The notes under the pieces were generated by a model, which saw only the letters and a program-made list of their open reading frames with translations, did no database searches and was not told where the DNA came from. Positions 39,024-51,206 of a stretch of 64,000 bases of DNA are shown here, one piece after another (within the stretch, counting starts at the first letter, position 1; each line of letters starts with the position of its first letter). The translations under genes and the position numbers were made by a program. The stretch is taken from contig JAQOOI010000012.1 of NCBI GenBank assembly GCA_028554645.1, forward strand, positions 186,001 to 250,000. The letters run 5' to 3'. Origin of the DNA: Omphalotus guepiniiformis (taxonomy: Eukaryota; Basidiomycota; Agaricomycetes; Agaricales; Omphalotaceae).

Positions 39024-39147
39024 ATCGTGTATTAAAAACTTTCGCTAAATCGTTCGATACAGGCAATAAAATGATCCGTGCATATTTTATAGAAACCTCC
39101 TGCTTCTCCTAATATTCCCACTTTCACTTCTTCTTCCTTCGTAAAAA

Positions 39148-40421
39148 ATGGCCATTGAAACCGGAACGATTCACGAAGATGGTCGCCAGGACTCTCGCAT
39201 TCAAAACTATACCAAGTTCTGGCAGAAGGACCTCTCAAAAGAGGCTGACGTGCACAGCGCGAATAGAGTCGACAGCTACACCGAGGTTGTGAATGGTATT
39301 CGTGTCTTCTCGTTTTGTCATGTGTCTCAGCTCATTCTGTATTTGCTAGGTTACTACGACGGTGCTACTGACCTGTACGAGTGGGCTTGGGGTTCATCTT
39401 TCCACTTTTCCCGTTTCTACAAGGGAGAATCTTTCACCGCTTCTCTGGCACGTCACGAGCACTATCTAGCCTCTAAGATGGGCATAAAGCCCGGTATGCG
39501 AGTGCTGGATGTAGGATGTGGTGTTGGCGGCCCTGCACGGGAGATAGCCCAATTTACCGATGCGAACGTTATTGGCCTTAACAACAACGAGTTCCAGATT
39601 GGCAGGGCTAGGAAGTATACAAAAAGGATGGGTCTTGAGGGACAAGTGACGTTCGTAAAGGGTGATTTCATGAAGCTTGCGGAGCAATTTGGCGAGAACT
39701 CGTTCGATGCTGGTAAGCTTACCTTCCCTTACCATCCTCGTCAGACTAATTTACAGATGATCCTCCCTAGTATATGCCATCGAAGCAACGGTTCATGCGC
39801 CTACGTGGGAGGGCGTATACGGCGAAATCATGAAGATTCTCAAGCCCGGAGGTGTCGTGAGTTTCTTTTTCGTTTTTTTCAGGTGTGGTGAAATTAATGA
39901 CGGTGCCTTCAGTTTGGTGTTTACGAATGGTGTATGACTGATGCCTGGGATCCCTCAATACCTGAACACAAGGCCCTTGCGCACGAGATCGAGATTGGTA
40001 ATGGCATACCTGAGATGCGATCTCTGCGCCTCGCTCGTCAGGCTCTAAAGAACGTGGGCTTTGAGATTGAGCATGAAGAAGATCTCGCCGACCGACCGGA
40101 TGAGGTCACTTGGTATTATCCTCTGGAGGGAGATTTCAGAAAAGCACAGACATTCTCGGATTACTTTGTCGTGTTCACGACGACGTACATAGGGATGTTC
40201 GTGATGCACAACATCATGTGGGTTATGGAATGTTTGAGCTTGTTACCGAAGGGGACGATGGAGGTTGCGGCAGCGCTGAAGGTGGCGATGTACTCACTAA
40301 TTAAAGGTGGCCAGACTAAGGTTGGTCATTGTTCACTCCCTTCGTCGAGCGTTGATTGATTTTTTTCTTTTAGCTATTCACTCCCATGTACCTCGTCATT
40401 AGTCGAAAACCTGCCAACTAG
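39148..40421 (+). CDS. ERG6: Sterol 24-C-methyltransferase, copy 2 (350 aa)
   Basis: Five exons at the same positions as copy 1: 39148-39295, 39350-39712, 39771-39856, 39913-40320 and 40374-40421. The sterol signature, SAM motif I and C-terminus are identical. Differences are MTDAWDP for [23 protein letters not shown] for [16 protein letters not shown] and MECLSLL for MECFSLL. Introns and the 3' flank are also close but have diverged more, as expected for a recent tandem duplication with coding sequence under selection. Both copies may add sterol flux, or one may respond to different conditions; the sequence does not decide. Confidence 0.93.
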
Positions 40422-41086
40422 GTACTATGGTACTTAGTCCCCCACCTTGGCTTTTAGGTCAGGGTGGTCTCACTCGTTACGGAATTCATGGTCTTTATAC
40501 CCCTTATATTAGATTTCTTATCATATATGAACAGTCATTCCTTAATTTGAAGTGCTGAGCCAGGCTGAGCCTCAGCTTAACTGGTGAAATGTCTATTCGA
40601 AGTTTTTCTCAGCAAAACGTGACTTAACTTGAACATTTAAAGTCGTTATCACCTCTCGAGATCGAATAAATACCACCGAGCCATCTTCTGGGTTTCGCAA
40701 TGCCTGGCTAATACCTTGATGGAGTCTTGATGAAATGGAAGATGGAAGTTTCAAGGCAAGCGCTGACGAACCCCGAGGTTTCCCGGAAGTGTACGATGCT
40801 GGTAGGTTTCTTGTTTGCTTCAAATCTCATTGCTCACCCTTCTTTTCTGGTCAGTGTCAGTATTTTGAGATTTCAGGTCGAAGATGTTCGTCAGTTTACC
40901 AACAACCGCACTATCAGTTCCTGCTAAATCGAGTCCGAAAATGGAAGATGAACGAAATCAATATTCCTTGCTGTGAAAAGATCACCTTGATTGGTTGGGC
41001 GTAGTTGATATCAGACCTGTTCAATGAGGGATTGTGGTGTTTAGTATAAAGGTTAGTTGTCTTCTAGGTGGCCCTATCTCCAAAAC
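40422..41086. other. 3' flank of ERG6 copy 2, shared with the 57.6-57.9 kb region
   Basis: The first part repeats the copy 1 flank. From about 40780 on it also matches, inverted, the sequence upstream of the membrane-protein copy at 57550: CCGGAAGTGTACGA, TTTCTTGTTTGCTTC, ATTGCTCACCCTT and ATGGAAGATGAAC are in both. Confidence 0.75.
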
Positions 41087-42368
41087 ATGTCGGACGGTCT
41101 TCCTCCTCCACCACCTCCAGGCCTGAACTACATCGCCGTCATCAGGCCCTCACTCAATTTCATCTTAGTTAACACACCTCTCGGAGCCGCCCTAGTTCCT
41201 CTCGTCATTACCCTCTTTTACTTTTCTACTCCGCAGACACGCCGAAAACCTTTGTTTATCTTCATTATCCTCGCTTGTTTCAGCGGTATCTGCGAGGCAG
41301 GTCTCAACGCAGCGCTAAACATCAGACAGATTCTTTTCCCCCTCGATCCCGTTCCCAAAAGTTTGCTCACCGCTGTGATTGTGTTCTCGATCATGTCTCC
41401 AATTTCAGTCGACTCTATCCTCCTTTTCCGTGTACTTGCTTGGTATCCTTTGCGCGATACTCCACGTCACACTCTCGTTTCTATTTTAGCCCTACCTGTG
41501 CTTGTGAAATGTGGTCGTTTCATTGCGATCGTGTTGTATTTGTATTCGTTCATTCACAGCAGCGGACGCCTGTCGTGCGTTCTACTGGCTGAGCAGTGGC
41601 CCCGAAATCCGTACATGATGATCGAATGGTCATTACAGATATTGGACAATACGTGAGTTTCCCTAACCCTGTCATCTTGAGAACCACAGTCACTAGAAAT
41701 TCACCCTATGGTGCAGGTATGCTTCGAGTGTGTTCCTCTATAAATTATACTGCTACCAGAGACCGGATAACAATAGACTAATGATTCGCAACAGTGCGTA
41801 TACTCACTTTGGTTCCATGACATTTATTGTGAAACTAAGGACAGCCTTCATTGACAGAAAGTTTCCTCTCGCAGTTGCGTACTCTCTTCCTCATTGCTTT
41901 GGGCAACTTTGTTTTCCCGTAAGTCCCCCTTCGAGAAAAAATACAGCGTCGAGCATCATTCTAAACCACTCCAGTGTCATAATGGACATCGCAGTAGTCG
42001 TCCTTATAACCACAAATCCATCTTTCACCAACGGATCTTACCTTCTTCTATGCAAAAGTGTGAGTCCCGCAATTTCTTCCCTCAATTCTGAACGAGTGAC
42101 TCACAGATCTCATCATGCTATGAACATCAAGTACGTCGCTATCCTCGGTGTTGTGTTCGCCACGATCTGGACACGCAGACCGAACTGGAATCGCAGTGAG
42201 GGTTATGACTCGGAATCTCTGGGCAATTCACTCGGTCCTAAGCCAGACCAGAGAGCAGTCTTGTCTACTCTCCGATTTGGCCCACGACGAACAAACTCGA
42301 ATATTGATTCAGAGTTTAGAGCGAATACGGACACGGGCATTGAGAGATCTGAAAAGCAAGGCGTGTAG
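41087..42368 (+). CDS. Seven-helix membrane protein, copy A, 341 aa
   Basis: Five exons: 41087-41652, 41717-41793, 41858-41918, 41975-42059 and 42132-42368. The N-terminus is a short Pro stretch (LPPPPPPGLNY). Hydrophobic segments follow, such as LGAALVPLVITLFYFS, FIFIILACFSGICEAG, LLTAVIVFSIMSPI, LPVLVKCGRFIAIVLY, LFLIALGNFVFP, VVVLITT and YVAILGVVFATIW. About seven helices and a hydrophilic Ser/Arg-rich tail suggest a fungal receptor-like topology. I do not recognise a named family. The last acceptor (AAG before TACGTC) was chosen because it keeps frame in this copy and in the one at 56256-57550. Confidence 0.72.
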
Positions 42369-43253
42369 GTACAATGGGCAATTCAAGTTATTGATGAGAG
42401 GAAGTCCTAAGATTTTAGTCTGTCTCTGCAGCCTCCGCTCGTGATTTTATTCTACTTCACGAAGAACAGAGATTTATGTGATCGCTAGAGCCATAAAGAT
42501 ATGAGGTGAGGGTTCAGAATAAAGCCACTCGAACGGCAAACACCGGCCCGAAAGTATGTAATAGAAGATTAACCTCGTTGCACCTTGGATTTGCCTTGAA
42601 TGCTCCCTTCAGCTAAGTACCTACGTCTACACTTCAAGCTTCAAGGCCTCATGTCAAATTACTCAGCTCAGGACAACAGTGACTTAGAATTTGACTCGAC
42701 GTTCACATGTGGGTAAATGTTTCTCTATATTCCAGGTAGACTGCTGAGAAAGAGTTGACTACTAGCGAGGCGACCGTCGCGTCCTTCATCACCACCAAGT
42801 TCTTCAAGTCCAGGTCGAGACTGTTATCTCATCGACTCCTCACTCCATTTTCATGAAAGCTCTCGAAAATCACTGACGATCAAGATACCTGGACGTGGTG
42901 CACCGAAGGATAAGGATCGTCAACGAAAGAGACGAAAAACCGTTCACTCCGGTACGCCATGTGTATCTAGTGAATATCTGCTCGTTATGAAACTTATTCT
43001 CCGGTACATCCCCCACCTGCACCCCCTTACCCTTGCTCGATCCCATTGACACACTGAAGGCCAAAATCCGGCATGTCCCTACCCTTGTAATTCCGCACAA
43101 AGGCCCGTACGACCCAGAATACTCTCACCTACCTCCAAACCTTTGTCAAAGCTTGAATTCGTTCTGCAGAATACGGTACAAAGCTTCTGAGGTTATTGGA
43201 ACGAAAGGCAAAGTTTCACGTTTTTCGAATAGTATTGATCTTGAATCTGAACA
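42369..43253. other. Intergenic, possibly with 5' exons of the next gene
   Basis: Protein-like stretches occur at about 42874-42950 (KIPGRGAPKDKDRQRKRRK) and 43020-43140 (DPIDTLKAKIRHVP), but I could not join them convincingly to the next ORF. Confidence 0.35.
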
Positions 43254-44738
43254 ATGTTTTGCTCTTCGTCCTCAGATACTGTGTCATCACCCAAACTTCA
43301 GAGCCCGTTTCCGTCTAGGAAAAGGTCTTCGGTTGAAGATACTCTCTTTCTTCGCCAGAAAAGATGGGATTGTCAGACCCAATTCGAGTCTATCAAGGAG
43401 TCTGTGGTCCCTTCTAGTGCTATGCCAGACTTGAACGATTCAAGAGACTCGGAGGATCGAAGTGATACTCTTACACGGGATGGGAGCCAATGTTCTTCAA
43501 GTAGTACTCATAGTCCTCGAACCTCTTGCCACTCTACCCCCGCGGAAGACCACACGGACTCTCCCATTTCTGATATTCCGAATTACGATGAAAATAGAGT
43601 GGGAGATGCACTATATTTGTCTTTTCAGTCAGCCGGCGAAGCGAACTTGTCCAATGTACACGAATTCTCCTACTCTCCTCCACCCCCACCCCCACCTCCT
43701 CCTTGCCCTATCTCGAATGATCCCCCCGTTACAAGAGTCGAGGCTCGAGAATCAACGCTGGAGCTTACGCTTTCCGATGCTCTTTTCCAACCCGAAACTG
43801 ATATTGATGAATTGATATCTGGCTTTATAACGTACTCTCCCTCTGTCGACGAGCAACAACCACTAGAGTCGGGATTGGAAGGTTCAGGCCGTCATGATGA
43901 ACCTCTCATGCCACTATTTACACCCTGCACCCCACCCGGTGCTACATGTTCACTCTTTCCTACTCCTCCGCACTCCGCTTCTTCCAGCGGTGTCTTCAAC
44001 GGTTTTCCTGCTCAGGACTCTGGAGACACAGGATATCCTTCACCTTCATCGAGTGTATGTCTTGAACGCGTACATGTAGTCAACCATGACCACAATTCGG
44101 ATGTTCAAGGTGCTCAGTTCGTGCAATCCACCACGTCGTACCAAAGCGACTCAAGCTCATCTTGCTGCTCCACACACACACCTACTTTCGCTCAAGCAGA
44201 CCCCAAACCGCCTTCACCTGAGCTTAGCTATCTACCCTCACCTATTTCTCCCACTACGTCTTTCCGAGTACCCAGTCCTCGAAATCGACCTAATCTTTAC
44301 GCGATGGATACTAGGCCCGATATGACTGAAGAGTCTACTCCCAGTCCGGTGAACCGCTCTTTACCTTCTTCTTCTTCCCATCAGGTACGCCAAACCTTGA
44401 CCAACCCATCTTTCTCTTCGAATACAACACCCTACCAAAAAACCTCGCTTGAACCCGAGCCTCATGCAGAATCTGCAAACAACCTAAACCAATTTCCATC
44501 TCCATCTGACTCGGAGTTTCCTTCAGAGCAGCAGATTCCCGCATCAGCCTCGGTTTCAAGCGAGGGAGGGTTTACTACCAAACACCACACTGTGTCCAGT
44601 GATCATGAACATGATGAATCTGACTCCCCTGCGAGTGCCACTGCCATGCGGCAGCCACTAAACACATCTGTCATTGATGTGTTTGTTGGGGCGCAGTTTG
44701 AGTCGGAGGAGTATGAGTTGATGTATCCTGATGAGTGA
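43254..44738 (+). CDS. Ser/Pro-rich disordered protein, 5' end uncertain
   Basis: An open frame of 494 codons ends at 44738. A good acceptor at 43271 (CCTCAG) suggests the true last exon starts there, joined to an upstream exon not resolved here. The protein is dominated by Ser, Pro, Thr and Asp, with a polyproline run (SPPPPPPPPPPCP), acidic clusters and a basic patch near PSRKRSS. It ends FVGAQFESEEYELMYPDE. There is no folded domain I can name. Length and the well-formed C-terminus argue for a real gene; a regulatory role is conceivable but not shown. Confidence 0.55.
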   Translation: MFCSSSSDTVSSPKLQSPFPSRKRSSVEDTLFLRQKRWDCQTQFESIKESVVPSSAMPDLNDSRDSEDRSDTLTRDGSQCSSSSTHSPRTSCHSTPAEDHTDSPISDIPNYDENRVGDALYLSFQSAGEANLSNVHEFSYSPPPPPPPPPCPISNDPPVTRVEARESTLELTLSDALFQPETDIDELISGFITYSPSVDEQQPLESGLEGSGRHDEPLMPLFTPCTPPGATCSLFPTPPHSASSSGVFNGFPAQDSGDTGYPSPSSSVCLERVHVVNHDHNSDVQGAQFVQSTTSYQSDSSSSCCSTHTPTFAQADPKPPSPELSYLPSPISPTTSFRVPSPRNRPNLYAMDTRPDMTEESTPSPVNRSLPSSSSHQVRQTLTNPSFSSNTTPYQKTSLEPEPHAESANNLNQFPSPSDSEFPSEQQIPASASVSSEGGFTTKHHTVSSDHEHDESDSPASATAMRQPLNTSVIDVFVGAQFESEEYELMYPDE

Positions 44739-45187
44739 CCCCCTGCTAACATTTTTTTTTTCTGAAATCATCTTCTAAGATATCTAAGACTCGATTTCTT
44801 GGTTCATCTATCAAACCAATTTGGACTTTTTTGCGTGTATCATGTGTATGTATGTGGGTCTGTGTCTGGATCTCTGCTATCTGTAATTTATTGCTTTCTG
44901 TCACTGATTTGACTCCAGCTTTTGCACATGTTCGCTTTTACGCTGTTGCTTTGCTTTAAATTGCTATCTATCTTGTAGGTTTTATCCTGTACGTACTACT
45001 TGTTAAGTTCATGGCCTACTTTCAAATTTCACGAGTGGCTGAATACTCAGAGATTTCTCTTCGAGATGATCGTTAAATTGCGAAAACATCAAAAATTTCA
45101 CAAAACTCTTGATACGATTACATGATACGCTCGAGTACTGCTAGAACGAACTCATTCCCCAGAACTCCTCGATCGCCGACTGAAATC
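44739..45187. other. Intergenic 3' flanks of two convergent genes
   Basis: T-rich sequence follows the stop at 44738, including nine consecutive T. No gene is seen. Confidence 0.5.
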
Positions 45188-45743
45188 TCAGCCAGTAATG
45201 ACGAAAGGAGGGCTGACATCGCCAGAGTCACCGAAAACTGCACCGTCGAATCAGAAAAAATGCTCGAGAAGCTCTCAAAAGAGTTAATAAACTCACGAGT
45301 AACGGTGTAGTCAAAGAACGGAGTAACGTCCAAAGGGACAGTAATCTCGACCGAGCCATCGATGAGCAAGAAATCGGAAGCAATAGTACGATCTTGGGAG
45401 TCAACCGCAAAAGTCAGGTCTACAGATTCGAAAGTAGTGCAACTTGAAGAAAAGTCACTTACGGAAGTCAAGGCGCTGCGAATTCAACACCACTGTCCCA
45501 AAGTTAGCGGATGCGCCAGCAGGTGGGTTGGAGGCGTCCCTAATAGACTGGAATCAGCGACTTTTACATCTTAGCCCCAGGCTGGGAGAAAGCATACCAA
45601 GTAACGTTAGCCGAGTGGCCAACTTGCCAGATAGTCCCCGTCACAGGAGAGGTGATCGTTGGGGTCCAAACGATCTGCGGAGCAGCAGAAACGACAGCCG
45701 CGGTGGCAGCGAGAACAGAAAACAGAGCAGCTTTGATTTGCAT
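45188..45743 (-). CDS. Kre9/Knh1-like small secreted protein, 131 aa
   Basis: Four exons: 45598-45743, 45463-45539, 45297-45419 and 45188-45237. A signal peptide (MQIKAALFSVLAATAAVVSA) precedes TPTITSPVTGTIWQVG, the Ig-like opening of Kre9/Knh1 domains. WDASNPPAGASAN, FLLIDGSVEITVP and the closing LFGDSGDVSPPFVITG follow. The protein ends right after the domain, with no Ser/Thr stalk or GPI signal, so it should be released rather than anchored. It is a paralogue of the partial gene at 1-425, with the intron after the first Trp in the same place. Wall association is known for the family; its role here is inferred. Confidence 0.82.
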
Positions 45744-47123
45744 CGTGAAGTGAAGAACTTGAATGAGAAAGTAAGAAAGTAACCCTGTGCAGAAGAAACT
45801 GTTCAGGATGCTGTTTCTGGGCTTTGAAGAAGGGTTTTTATATGCTTTGTGGAGGAGGGGATTAAAGTCCGTCGTGTGAGGTGGAGGTGGATTCGGTGTT
45901 TTCGTTTGGGGAAGATGACACGACGTGAATGTGATGATTGTGCCATGTTATGTTGAGGAGGGCCTGAGGTAGCAAAACCGTTTGTCGCAAGCAGCTTGGC
46001 GAGGTTACGTGTATCGCAGACCAGAAATCCATTCCCTACGTCCGACGTCTAACATATCATCCTTGATATTCGCCAGCCTTCCGATCGAGTGAGTTCATTG
46101 TTGGTGAATCTCCAGGTGACTCCTCCGAGAAAGAAATTCACTAATAGAGCACAGCGTCTGACATAGCTGCCGGATTTTCCTGAAGCAGAGAACGGTAGAA
46201 AGTACCCCGTCTGAGAATTCGACAGTGCAAAGAATTCACTTGCACAAAACCGGCATTTATCCGCACTTCCGGGTGACGAGACAAACATAAGAATTCAATT
46301 CGATTCATTCCCTCGGTCGCAGATCCAGCCCGTGGTGAGGCAAAAGATGACCTTGATGTTGCAATAAGGTACTGCCTCTTGTGACGAGAAGAATCTGAAG
46401 TAAGAATTCAATAATTCAATTCGAAGACCTCATGGACCCGAAAGAGGTAAGTCCTTACTATTGATGTACTTGTCAAAGGACCAACGATGGTGCCAGTGCT
46501 ATGAAAGTCCACCCGACTTCTATCGGCCTGATCATGAGGCTTTGAGGTTTGATTGTCACAGTAAATTGAATGGTTGAACGTTCAGAGTATGGCCAGACCC
46601 ATTCATATCTCGTAGACTCATGGAGCTTTTATCTTTATTCAGAATGTGGGTAGCAGAAGAGTCCAAAGGGGTACTTACCCATGGGTCAGCCTAGCACGTA
46701 CGCATAAAAGCACGCCAGATTTGAACAGCCTGGAGGAGCTATTCAATGTCAGCACAGCAGCCTGAAACTTTACGAATCCTAAGCAGATCCTAACGAAACG
46801 GTGGATTCGTTGTAGAGTAGGCGACGTCTTCACGTTCTGGCTTTCGGTTCTGGCTTCTTTCGTTCATCAGACATTGATGTATCATAAAAGGCTGCTTGAA
46901 AAGCTGGCAGTGGGATACCTAAAGGCTGAAGTTTGCTCTTCAAATGCAAATTGCAATGGAACTGCAAGATTTTTGCCAATCGGGACCGAGCTGAGAGGAA
47001 TCTAGTCAGCTGATCGCGCGGAAGTAGGCTAGATGAATCATTTCTGACCGTTCGCTGCCGTTCATTGCGACACATATCTATCTCTACTTGCTTGACCCGC
47101 TCCTCTGATAATCGTATTCAATA
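45744..47123. other. Intergenic, about 1.4 kb
   Basis: Promoter side of two divergent genes. Several GAATTC-containing near-repeats (AAGAATTCAATT near 46290 and 46400) occur. ORFs of about 80 codons carry no recognisable motif. Confidence 0.45.
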
Positions 47124-49797
47124 ATGTCTACTACAACCATGCAAGCACCAACCAAAGCTACTCATCGTGGACGTGGTAACAATCGTGGACGAGGCGGTAT
47201 TAGACAACGGGGCCGGAATGCAGGAAATCGTGTCACTGCTACTTCTGAGCCAGCTGCTTCAAAAATCAATGAGCCCATCGCGACTGTACAAGCCCCTGAT
47301 GATTCGCACAAGAACAAGGAGGAGGTTCTGGAAGAAGATGACGGTGCTATTTGCTGGATTTGTGCGGAACCCGTCAAGTATTATTCAGTGTCGGAATGCA
47401 ATCATCGAACCTGCCACGTCTGTGCACTCAGGCTCAGAGCGTTGTACAAAAAGATGGACTGTACGTTCTGCAAGGTGAAAGTCAAGTTTTTCTCTCGTTC
47501 CATCGGATTACACTCATGATCTCGAAAGGAACCTCAAAACACCGTGATTTTCACGACTTCAGAAGACCAACCGTTTTCTGAATATACTCCGGACACGATG
47601 ACGTTCAAAGATACGAAGTTGTCAATTCTGTTTGAGACTCAAGAAATGATGGAAGAGACACTCATTCTGCTTCGCTTCAATTGTCCTGATTCGGCTTGCG
47701 ACTATATAGCTAAAGGATGGGGAGATTTGAAGCTGCATGTTCGAGCTAATCACAGCAAGCTCATGTGGTGTGTATCTAATCCTGATTTTACTTTGACAAG
47801 CACTGATCCCTCTCGTTAGCGATCTTTGTATCAGAACCAAAAAAGTCTTTGCCCATGAACATGCTCTCTACACTTATGCCCAATTGTCAGCCCATCTTCC
47901 TTCTCTCAACTTTCGCCAACACCACAAACCAACGCCTAAAGATCAAATCGAAGGTGGTGTACATCCGCTATGCGAGTTTTGTAGAGAATGCTTTTTCAGT
48001 GGCGACGAGTTGTACGCTCACATGCGAGAGAAGCACGAGGAGTGTTTTATATGCAAAAGGAATGAAGTGAGGGATCAGTAGTATGTCTTCAACATAATAA
48101 CGTTCTCCCGCGAGTCCTAATGAGTTCCATTGCAGCTTCCAAAATTATGACAGTCTTGTAAGCAGCCATATATACACCAATGTCAAAATACTTCACTGAT
48201 TTCCATCTCCAGGAACGTCATTTCAACACTGTCCACCACCCATGCACCCAGTCCTCGTGTCTCGCTCGCAAGTTCGTCGTATTCAACACCGTCCTTGATC
48301 TACAAGCGCATATGGTAGATGAACACGGTGCAGAGATGAGCTCGCGGGATAAAAGAGACGCTAGACGTATACAAGCTGATTTCGAATTCGAGGAAGTGGG
48401 ACATGGAAGAGGTAGAAGGGATCGAGAAAGGGAACAGGTATTACCACCACCGCGACAACAGCAACCGCCACCACCACCTCCTGCTCCACCGGGAGCCGTT
48501 CGACCTGCTGGTGGGCGAAGGCGAGAAGGGTTTGGCGCTGCCCTTACCGTCGAAGGAGGGAATGCCTCTTCAGGTGCTAACTCACCCGCCAATGGACTTA
48601 CTCCTGCCGGTCCCAGTCGGCGCGCTTCCCCGTCTCCCTCGCGGGATGTCGATCCTGCTCTCTTAGAGTGCGTGACTAGGAGAATTGCTTGATTTCTGAT
48701 TCTTAATTTTGGACATATCAGACGCCATACGGCTTTTATCGGACGCGTACAATCTCTTGCGCCTAATCCTGCGCATGCGGTTCCAGTGGTGAAGGCAGCC
48801 ATTCGAGGATACCGTGCTTCAGAATCTAGCGCCAAGGATCTGATTTCGACTATTTGGAATGTCCTCGATCGTCATTTGGAGCATACAGCGAGTATTATTA
48901 ATGCTTTTGTCGATCTTCTCGACGAAGAGGAGAAAAAGCAGGACTTGCTTTCGTCTTGGAAGGGATTTGAAATTGAAGTGGGTGTTTTCGCTATGCAATT
49001 CATTAGTTCAATGTTTATAATTCTGGTATTGTTTTGTTCAGCAACGACGTCAATTCCCTGACCTAGTCCCAAATGCAGTCGGCGCGGGGTATGCGGCCAT
49101 TACTAGTGGCCGTGTTCTCAACGCCAAGCACTCCACTAGCACTCGTTCCTCACGAGGAGGAACTTCTAGACAAGTTTGGGATCGAGTTGCTCAAGCAGCA
49201 GGATCTTCCTCATCCTCTACACCTCCCTCTTCCTCATCTCATCGTCCCCCAGAACGCTTCCCTCCTCTCGCAACCTCCAGCACATCCTCTGGACCAGCAT
49301 TTCGACAACCTCAACGGAAAACTCCTTGGGCCTCAGGAGGATCTACATCTACGGGTGGACGTACGCAGTCTGCTTCACCTTCTGTCATTCAACCGTTTTC
49401 TGTTCCTGGACCTAGTAGTTCCTCGGGACCGGGTTCGAGGAAGAAGCAGAATCAAGGAGTTCCGCCGAAGTTGTCGAATTCTGCTTTTCCTGAGCTTCCT
49501 TCGGCTACGAATGCGAGACAGAAGCCTGTGGTTAGTGGGAATGTATCTTTGAGAAATATCTTGGGGACGACGGGTGCCCCACCTTCATCTGCTTGGGGCT
49601 CGGGAGGGAATGGGAATGGTAGTGGTGGTGGGGATGGGGACAATGCAGTTATCGAGGCTGGAGGGAACGGGAATGGGAATGGGAATGGAGCTGTTGAGGT
49701 TGTTGGTGCTAACACTGGTACAGGCGGGCCAAAAGGAAAGAAAGGAAAGGGAAAACAGAAACAGACCTTGTTCACTCTTGGGTCGTTTCCTACGTAA
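47124..49797 (+). CDS. HEL2: RING/C2H2 E3 ubiquitin ligase, Hel2/ZNF598 family, 779 aa
   Basis: Seven exons: 47124-47474, 47529-47767, 47820-48080, 48136-48157, 48213-48667, 48722-48977 and 49042-49797. An Arg/Gly-rich start (RGRGNNRGRGG) is followed by a RING finger CWIC...CNHRTCHVC...CTFC (about 75-116). Hel2-specific segments come next: VIFTTSEDQPFSEYTP, FKDTKLSI, ETQEMMEETLILLRFNCP and DLCIRTKKVFAHEH. C2H2 fingers follow, including CEFCRECFFSGDELYAHMREKH. A disordered, Gly/Asn-rich tail ends the protein. The family ubiquitinates small-subunit proteins of collided ribosomes to start ribosome-associated quality control. Exon 4 is a 22-base microexon. Confidence 0.92.
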
Positions 49798-50013
49798 AAG
49801 TATCAAGTTTTCGGAGGTCGTATACTTGGCTTGAGACCTTAGATTAGAGATCGATATCGAGTGTCTTGCATATAGATATTAGCATATTTTCCCAAGGTCA
49901 AAGCAGTATTGTTTAGGTGGCGGCGGCCCGGTGTACCGGGATTCCGTGTCTAGAATTAGAATTGTCAAATTTTTTCGAGTCTTGACTCACACCACCTCCG
50001 TACAATCGCCAAA

Positions 50014-51206
50014 ATGGCTGCTCTCACACATACAGACCTTCCTGGCCTAACATTATTGTCAAAAGGAAAAGTTCGCGATATCTATAGCACGTCCTCACCA
50101 GACCACCTTCTCTTCATTGCGACAGATCGAATATCTGCATACGATGTTATTTTGCGAAATGTGTGTTATTGTTCTTGCAGTTTACCCTATGCACTGATGC
50201 ACTGACAACACGATAACCTCACTGGGTAGGGAATCCCAAGCAAAGGCAAGATGCTCACGCAGATATCGTTGTTTTGGTTCTCCAAGCTTGGGCATATCAT
50301 TCCGAACCATTTCGTGACTGCTGATATCGATGAGATGCCATCGGAGGTATGGAAGTATAAAGAAATACTGGATGGATGTGCGATGTTTGTGAGGAAAGCG
50401 AAAGTTGTACCTTTGGAGGCGATCGTTCGTGGTTATCTTACAGGTATGTATGGGGCACTGAAAACTTACCCCCCTCCCTTACGGGTTATCCGTCACTTCC
50501 TAACTGTGAAAGTTCACCATCGCAATTTTTTTAGGATCGGCATGGTCAGAATATAAAAAATCAGGAACTGTACACGGAATTCCACTTCCTCCAAATCTCG
50601 TTGAATCTCAAAAACTTCCCGAACCTTTATTCACTCCTTCAACGAAAGCGGAGCAAGGTTTTCATGATGAGAATATCTCTCCTGAACAAGGCAAGTCAAG
50701 TCAATCCATTAGTATTACTTGTGTTACAATTACTTTGTTACAAAACCCGCAGGGGTACTGACATACTTCCCTTCCCTTCCCTTCCCATAGCCTCGAAACT
50801 GATTGGTGAACCATTGTACACGGATATATCCCGGGCTGCTCTTAAACTATACACCGAAGCTGCATCTTATGCTTTATCAAAAGGTGTAATCCTCGCCGAT
50901 ACGAAATTCGAATTTGGTCTTATCCCATCATCTCCTGAGTCTGGGTCGGAGGAACTGATCCTAGTCGATGAGCTGCTCACTCCCGATTCATCACGATACT
51001 GGCCTTTGGAAGGGTATGAGCCCGGGAAGACGCAACCGAGTTTCGATAAGCAGTATTTGAGAGATTGGTTAACTGGAGCTGGGTTTAGGAAGGGGTTGGA
51101 GAGTGGGAAGGAAGGAGAGGAGGGACAAGGGTGGATTATTGAAGAAAGTGTTGTGGAGGGTACGAGGAAGAGGTATGAGCAAGCTGTGACGATGTTGACG
51201 AGCTGA
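50014..51206 (+). CDS. ADE1: SAICAR synthetase (purine biosynthesis), 310 aa
   Basis: The enzyme joins aspartate to CAIR with ATP, step seven of purine synthesis, in the cytosol. Exons are 50014-50160, 50230-50443, 50535-50690 and 50791-51206. Visible are [65 protein letters not shown] and [11 protein letters not shown]. The third intron begins GCAAGT after AAG and ends CATAG, a GC-AG intron; no GT donor nearby keeps the frame. Length is usual for the monofunctional fungal enzyme. Confidence 0.95.

Larger units (their letters stand above)
38051..39147. other. Spacer between ERG6 copies, with duplicated flank
   Basis: The first about 570 bases correspond to the sequence after ERG6 copy 2 (40422-40870): both hold GGTAC.ATGGTACTTAGTC, GAATTCATGGTCTTTATACCCC and GCTGAGCCAGGCTGAGCCTC. 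A foldback element interrupts it from about 38620. The last about 130 bases are the copy 2 promoter, homologous to 36637-36775. Confidence 0.75.

Noticed and set aside
45118..45471. 117-codon reading of the second Kre9-like gene
   Set aside because: It reads through two clear introns; splicing gives the family C-terminus LFGDSGDVSPPFVITG instead.
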